From an uncultured Clostridia bacterium (lineage in GTDB: Bacteria; Bacillota; Clostridia; TANB77; CAG-465), in assembly GCA_934130325.1 (NCBI GenBank), contig CAKOYA010000017.1:1-25838 (forward strand): a stretch of 25,838 nt of DNA, read 5' to 3'. The notes under the pieces are model-generated. The model had not been told where the DNA came from. It made no database searches and worked only from the letters and a program-made list of their open reading frames with translations. Of this stretch, positions 22,491 to 25,838 are shown one piece after another. The first letter of the stretch is position 1, and every line of letters starts with the position of its first letter. The translations under genes and the position numbers were made by a program.

Positions 22491-22551
22491 AATAAAATAA
22501 CATAAGTTATGTAACTAATGTTATTTTATTACTTTTTATTAAATTTGTAAA
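22491..22551 (-). promoter_or_regulatory. ABC operon promoter with near-perfect 40-bp palindrome
   Basis: Minus strand: TTTACA (22546-22551), 17-bp spacer, TAAAAT (22523-22528). From 22491 to 22530 lies a palindrome with 13-bp outer arms (AATAAAATAACAT / ATGTTATTTTATT) and 5-bp inner arms (AGTTA / TAACT). Only the two bases between the arms on each side and the central two do not pair. It covers the -10 box and the start of transcription, as an operator would. It could also fold in RNA. Confidence 0.65.
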
Positions 22552-22793
22552 TAATATTTTTTAAAATTGTTAAAATATATTATTTAGTCTCTATATGAGC
22601 AGTAATAATCATGAAGGTATAATTAAACATTTCATTCAAAATTTTACCTATTATTACACTTTCCCAAAAAGAGTATAATATTACTCAATTTTTTAATTTA
22701 AAATATTCAAAAAAGTTGAATAACTAATCACTTATAAATATCATATAGAAATTTTAATTATAAAAATACTATATATGCTAATGATAAAATTAA
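22552..22793. other. Intergenic region upstream of the ABC operon
   Basis: Very AT-rich, no supportable ORF. A 7-bp stem (TATTCAA / TTGAATA, 22704-22710 and 22716-22722) with a T-rich flank may be a weak terminator for the flavodoxin transcript. Nothing else stands out. Confidence 0.4.
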
Positions 22794-23279
22794 TTATAAT
22801 GTGTTAATCCAATTATCGATTTCATCTAGTGAGGTAATTAACTTTCTTGTTTTATAATCCCCAGCATCATATAAAATATTTAATCCTTCTTCTACTCTGG
22901 AATTAGGACATAATTTTTTAATTTCATTAAAAGTTCTTCCAATCCATCCGGCATTTGTTGCAAAAGGCTTTATTGTTTTTCCAGCTAAATTATTTTTAGT
23001 TAAAAATGCTCTTATAGCTGGGACTGGCCTATACCACCATACAGGAGTCCCTAATATAATTTCATCATATTTACTTAAATCTACACCAATGTCTTGTATA
23101 CTTGGTAAATAATTGCTAGATTCACTGTTTTGCTCATCATTTACCACTTTATCATAATCATCTGAATATGGAATTATTGTTTTTATCTCTAAAATATCAC
23201 AATTTAATTTTTCTTTTATTCTATTTGCTATTATTTTTGTGTTTCCTGTATAGGAAAAATATACTATTAATTTATTCAT
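22794..23279 (-). CDS. Flavodoxin (flavodoxin_4-like family)
   Basis: 161 aa, AAGGAG 10 bases before ATG 23279. The N-terminal phosphate-binding loop YFSYTGNTK (residues 7-15) is the FMN signature. Further FMN-contact blocks are 'GTPVWWYRPVPAIRAFL' near 78-94 and 'KPFATNAGWIGRTF' near 104-117. Size and motifs match the standalone flavodoxins found in Clostridia, which carry electrons in the cytoplasm. The gene follows the aldo/keto reductase remnant in the same direction, a pairing often seen in Bacillota oxidoreductase clusters; the original promoter was probably lost upstream with the truncation. Confidence 0.92.
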   Translation of the reverse strand: MNKLIVYFSYTGNTKIIANRIKEKLNCDILEIKTIIPYSDDYDKVVNDEQNSESSNYLPSIQDIGVDLSKYDEIILGTPVWWYRPVPAIRAFLTKNNLAGKTIKPFATNAGWIGRTFNEIKKLCPNSRVEEGLNILYDAGDYKTRKLITSLDEIDNWINTL

Positions 23280-23343
23280 AAACTATTTTCTCCTTCTTTA
23301 TCTCTACTTTAAACTATCAGTCCATTTTTTTCTTCCTTTCATG

Positions 23344-23652
23344 TTATTTATTTTTTCTCTCATTTATGAATTTCAAAAACATTTCAACAACTTCTGGAGT
23401 TTGATGGTTAAAAAATGAACTTGTTTTTTTATCCAATGCTGCTATTTTTTCCATTTCTTCATCTGTTAATTTAAAATCAAATACATTTATGTTTTCTTGC
23501 ATTCTATCTATACGAGTTGATTTTGATAATGCCACCACTCCCCTTTGAGTTAACCATCTTAAAATTACTTGTGCTATTGACTTGTTATGATTATCTCCAA
23601 TTTCCTTTAATATGGGATTTGAAAACATATTATTTCTTCCCTCAGCAAATGG
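23344..23652 (-). pseudogene. Aldo/keto reductase, C-terminal remnant
   Basis: The readable frame covers only the last ~100 residues of an aldo/keto reductase (family length ~280). It begins at PFAEGRNNMF, continues through 'IAQVILRWLTQRGVVALSKS' (the family's QxxLRW...GVVxIPKS block), 'RMQENINVFDFKLTDEEM' and a Lys/Glu end. Everything before PFAEG, including the barrel strands with Asp, Tyr, Lys and His of the active site, is missing. Homology ends at about 23650, exactly where an IS30-type transposase fragment begins on the other strand. An internal ATG at 23628 with a GAGGG upstream could permit translation of a 94-aa piece, but that would not fold as an enzyme. Confidence 0.85.
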
Positions 23653-23926
23653 GAGAATTTAGAAATTGGAAGTCATTGGAAAAATCATATGATAATCGAA
23701 GAAAAACAGCAAGAACACAAGTATATTATGCACATCCATATCGTTCAGATGAACGAGGAAGCAATGAAAATGCAAACAAATAAGACGATTTATTCCAAAA
23801 GGAATTGATATAACGCCAATATCAGAAGAATATATACAAAAAATAGAAGATTGGATAAATAATTATCCAAGAGGTATGTTTAATTATAAAAGTACCAACG
23901 AAATCTTAAGCGAATTATGTGCATAA
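23649..23926 (+). mobile_element. IS30-family transposase C-terminal remnant (frameshifted)
   Basis: The plus strand reads GEFRNWKSLEKS, then VYYAHPYRSDERGSNENANK and a stop near 23781. After a one-base frame change, IRRFIPKGIDITP, 'IQKIEDWINNYPRGMFNYKS' and TAA at 23924-23926 follow. This is the C-terminal third of an IS30-family DDE transposase, including the block with the last catalytic Glu (ERGxNEN). The N-terminal DNA-binding domain and the first catalytic Asp residues are gone, and no terminal inverted repeats are evident. It is dead, and it abuts the truncated aldo/keto reductase. Confidence 0.85.
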
Positions 23927-23941
23927 TAAACCGGAAATTTA

Positions 23942-24016
23942 TTATTGCCATTTATAATTTTCAATTTTATGAGGTAAAAACCTTGCAGTTTTTAAATTTT
24001 CTGATATACTATACAT
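23942..24016 (-). CDS. Short ORF or gene remnant, 24 aa
   Basis: ATG 24016 to TAA 23944-23942, with AAGGAG 10 bases upstream and a possible promoter before it (TATACA-17-TATAAT). The first six residues, MYSISE, are like a MerR-type N-terminus, but the rest (NLKTARFLPHKIENYKWQ) is not. It ends next to the IS30 debris, so it may be the 5' stub of a gene cut off by that event. No function assigned. Confidence 0.3.
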   Translation of the reverse strand: MYSISENLKTARFLPHKIENYKWQ

Positions 24017-24118
24017 AGTGATTCAACTCCTTATTTGATTTGTTGTAATTTCAATTATATCAGTTAAATCACTTTTTGTATATAGTTTTGTTTCACATCT
24101 ATTGTAACATAACAATTT

Positions 24119-24155
24119 AAAAGGTGCCAATAGATTATTTCTAGTTGACACCCTT
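24119..24155 (-). terminator. Likely terminator of the HNH endonuclease gene
   Basis: Long imperfect hairpin (minus strand AAGGGTGTCAA pairing with TTGGCACCTTTT, then inner CTAGA/TCTA), with U-rich sequence after it. Two mismatches in the stem; about 55-90 bases after the stop codon. Confidence 0.5.
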
Positions 24156-24208
24156 ATTTCATAATTTATCTTCATAAGGCTTAACTATTCTTAATTTTTT
24201 ATAACTTT

Positions 24209-25471
24209 TTAATTTATTTTTTCGTATAGTTTAGAATATAAAACAAAAGGTTCATGCCAATCCTCATAATATCTTACAATAGTGTCTCTAGAAGGAAGTC
24301 CCAATCTAACTAATTCTTTAGCTGATTTAGGAATTGAATTACCTTCTTTTATATAATTTAAAACAATATTATCAATTTCTTGTTTGGTATATTTTGCTTT
24401 TTTTCTTTTATTAATTACTATATTATACTTTTCACAAAACAAATCAAAGCTTTCAAAATTCTTATAAATAACACTTATAGATATAGGGAAAATCTCTAAA
24501 AATTCTTTTCTGTTTTCGAAACTTCTGTTTCTAGATTCAAATACTTTTTCTATTGTTTTATCAATATCTTCTATAGTTATTAATTTTGGTTTTTTAGAAA
24601 CATTAGAACCTATTAATTTTTGAAATTCTTCCATTGAATTAAAATATTTATATATAACTCTTGATGTTGGCAAATCGTTTTCTAATACTAAATCTTTCTG
24701 TGTAATTTTTCCATGTTTTTTTACAAATTTCTTTCCTGCTTCCAATACTTTATCTTTTGTCCAATTATTTCTAATTTTTAAATTAAACATATCTTTCTTC
24801 ATTTCATTTAATCCGGTATATTCTGAATAATGTTTAAGAATACAAGGATAAGAAGGTAACCCGTTACATGATTTTAGATCTTTTTCAAAAACATCTCCAT
24901 TAATTTCTATATAATTTTCTAATACCTCTTTTATTGTTTCTCTATTCCATACAACTGGTTCTTTTAAATTAAATGATTGCTTTAAATTGCTAAAATCTCC
25001 ATAGTACTTATAAACATATTTTACCGATGGAAGATTATTATATACTCTATTAAAATCAACTTTATTTATAGTTCCCTTTTTATCAATAAAGGTTGAAATA
25101 ATTAAATCAAATCTATCTTTAGTCATTTCCTCAGATTCTATTTTTATATTTTTAGAACAATTAATTTCGTTATTTTTATTAGAATTATATTCATCTATAT
25201 TACTACCTTCTAAAAATTTCCTTGCTTTTTCATCTAAAATGAAATCAGCAAGTTCTTTATCATTTTTCTTTAAATTACATTCAGAACATAAAATTTGACA
25301 ATTAGATTTAATAGACTTTCCACCTCTAGCATATGCTTCAATATGATCAAAATGCCCCTCATTTATAGATTTCAATTCTTTTCCGCATACTTCACAACAT
25401 ATTCTACCATTATTTTTTTCTAAATTTTCTCTAACTACTGAAAATTTTATAGAATCTGTAAAATCTCTCAT
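24209..25471 (-). CDS. HNH endonuclease with C-terminal homing-endonuclease-associated repeats
   Basis: 420 aa from ATG 25471, chosen because GGAG is 9 bases upstream and the promoter's transcription start lies just ahead; the longer in-frame ATG at 25507 falls inside the promoter. Residues 26-65 form a zinc-stapled HNH nuclease: CEVC (26-29), HFDH (40-43, with catalytic His), Asn57 and CSEC (62-65). From about 115 to the end are five repeats of ~60 residues, each with a conserved (L/F)P(S/T/I)...I/V-Y-K-x-Y/F turn (LP at about 147, 205, 267, 327, 392). They resemble the homing-endonuclease-associated repeat found behind HNH domains and are probably DNA-binding. No intron, intein or RuvC domain is visible. 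A free-standing homing, mobile or defence nuclease is possible. Confidence 0.82.
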   Translation of the reverse strand: MRDFTDSIKFSVVRENLEKNNGRICCEVCGKELKSINEGHFDHIEAYARGGKSIKSNCQILCSECNLKKNDKELADFILDEKARKFLEGSNIDEYNSNKNNEINCSKNIKIESEEMTKDRFDLIISTFIDKKGTINKVDFNRVYNNLPSVKYVYKYYGDFSNLKQSFNLKEPVVWNRETIKEVLENYIEINGDVFEKDLKSCNGLPSYPCILKHYSEYTGLNEMKKDMFNLKIRNNWTKDKVLEAGKKFVKKHGKITQKDLVLENDLPTSRVIYKYFNSMEEFQKLIGSNVSKKPKLITIEDIDKTIEKVFESRNRSFENRKEFLEIFPISISVIYKNFESFDLFCEKYNIVINKRKKAKYTKQEIDNIVLNYIKEGNSIPKSAKELVRLGLPSRDTIVRYYEDWHEPFVLYSKLYEKIN

Positions 25472-25498
25472 TGATATCAACTCCATTGTTTTGAATAT

Positions 25499-25527
25499 AT
25501 TATACATTATTTTAGGTATCTTTGCAA
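25499..25527 (-). promoter_or_regulatory. Promoter of the HNH endonuclease gene
   Basis: Minus strand: TTGCAA (25522-25527), 17-bp spacer, TATAAT (25499-25504). Transcription would start about 20 bases before ATG 25471. Confidence 0.7.
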
Positions 25528-25532
25528 TAATG

Positions 25533-25561
25533 TTGTTAATAACCTTAACAAAACATATAAT
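25533..25561 (+). promoter_or_regulatory. Plus-strand promoter facing the structured element
   Basis: TTGTTA (25533-25538), 17-bp spacer, TATAAT (25556-25561). It is back to back with the HNH promoter and points toward the hairpin series and terminator at the window end. Confidence 0.5.
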
Positions 25562-25567
25562 TAATGT

Positions 25568-25830
25568 AATTAAAAGAATAATTTACAAACAGTTTATAAT
25601 TTAAAAGAACTAATTATAAAAATAAATATAGTTGATTCTTATTATTTTTTCAAGATTTGCCAGTACCACAATAGCAGTGGTTCCTACCTTTTCTCACTCT
25701 AAAGCACTGAGTTTTGTCATACCAAATTTATTTTAGATACTTTTTGGATAAGCTCTCAGAACGTATCTAGAAACGTGTCTAATATCTACATTTAGACATG
25801 TAAAAAGCCCTTATTTCAAGGGCTTTTTCT
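25568..25830 (+). ncRNA. Candidate structured non-coding RNA or mobile-element end
   Basis: About 260 bases with no plausible ORF on the plus strand between a promoter and a strong terminator. Pairings: ACCAC/GTGGT (25665-25669, 25677-25681), TAGATAC/GTATCTA (25734-25740, 25763-25769), ACGTGTCTAA/TTAGACATGT (25773-25782, 25792-25801), then the terminator stem directly abutting. CACTG (25705-25709) could also pair with CAGTG (25675-25679), a competing or pseudoknot contact. Base composition is more balanced than the flanks from about 25655 on. It matches no RNA class I recognise; the right end of an insertion element on the minus strand is the main alternative. Confidence 0.4.
25802..25830. 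terminator. Strong bidirectional terminator at the right edge
   Basis: Perfect 11-bp stem AAAAAGCCCTT / AAGGGCTTTTT (25802-25812, 25818-25828), 5-base loop, with U-tracts available on both strands. It could end the candidate plus-strand RNA and also a minus-strand gene entering from outside the window. Confidence 0.88.
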
Positions 25831-25838
25831 ACTTTCCA

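Noticed and set aside
23517..23783. 88-codon plus-strand ORF as a gene of its own
   Set aside because: Its first ~44 codons are antisense to the aldo/keto reductase remnant; only the rest is IS30 transposase sequence.
25655..25735. tRNA or T-box-like element (GGTAGGAACCAC on the minus strand)
   Set aside because: No cloverleaf, no T-loop consensus and no full T-box core could be drawn; kept only as an unclassified structured element.

Overview
The window is AT-rich Bacillota (low-GC Gram-positive) chromosome, most likely an uncultured or gut-associated Clostridia lineage. This rests on the base composition, Shine-Dalgarno sites before nearly every gene, sigma-A-type promoters with 17-bp spacers, a YhgE/Pip protein, a long GltX of the type seen in Clostridia, and an L21-leader-like RNA before rplU. 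The lineage cannot be named from sequence alone. Several genes appear to start at TTG or GTG.

Layout. 1-3.3 kb is cell-surface related: a secreted-looking protein built of Asp-Lys-x-Ile-x pentapeptides (runs off the left edge) lies directly behind a FemX-like aminoacyltransferase, and an O-antigen-ligase-type membrane protein is divergent from them. 3.3-7.5 kb reads as one minus-strand operon: gltX, a decayed Fic gene, an alkaline-phosphatase-superfamily hydrolase, a 59-residue Fic antitoxin too short for ordinary ORF calling, and an intact Fic protein. It ends in a terminator shared with the convergent ligase gene. 7.5-13.4 kb is housekeeping on the minus strand: an orphan 102-aa gene with its own promoter and terminator, smc (broken by a one-base frameshift just after the hinge), a 97-aa unknown, rpmA, rplU with a structured leader, and pth. 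Divergent from pth, with overlapping -10 boxes, is a VirD4/TraG-like ATPase with no other secretion genes nearby.

16.1-22.5 kb holds an unreported-looking 33-aa membrane peptide gene with a consensus promoter and a perfect terminator, then a TetR-YhgE bicistron with a palindromic operator, and an ABC-2 exporter operon (ATPase plus two permeases) whose promoter carries a near-perfect 40-bp palindrome. 22.8-24.1 kb is a flavodoxin followed (upstream in transcription) by an aldo/keto reductase truncated by an IS30-family remnant. 24.2-25.8 kb carries an HNH endonuclease with five ~60-residue C-terminal repeats. It is transcribed away from a structured, ORF-free stretch that has its own plus-strand promoter and a strong terminator.

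Most interesting points: the hidden Fic inhibitor in the gltX operon, the 33-aa membrane protein, the promoter-hairpin-terminator element at the right edge next to the repeat-bearing HNH protein, the DK-repeat/FemX pair, L27 without the usual Bacillota N-terminal extension, and the smc frameshift.
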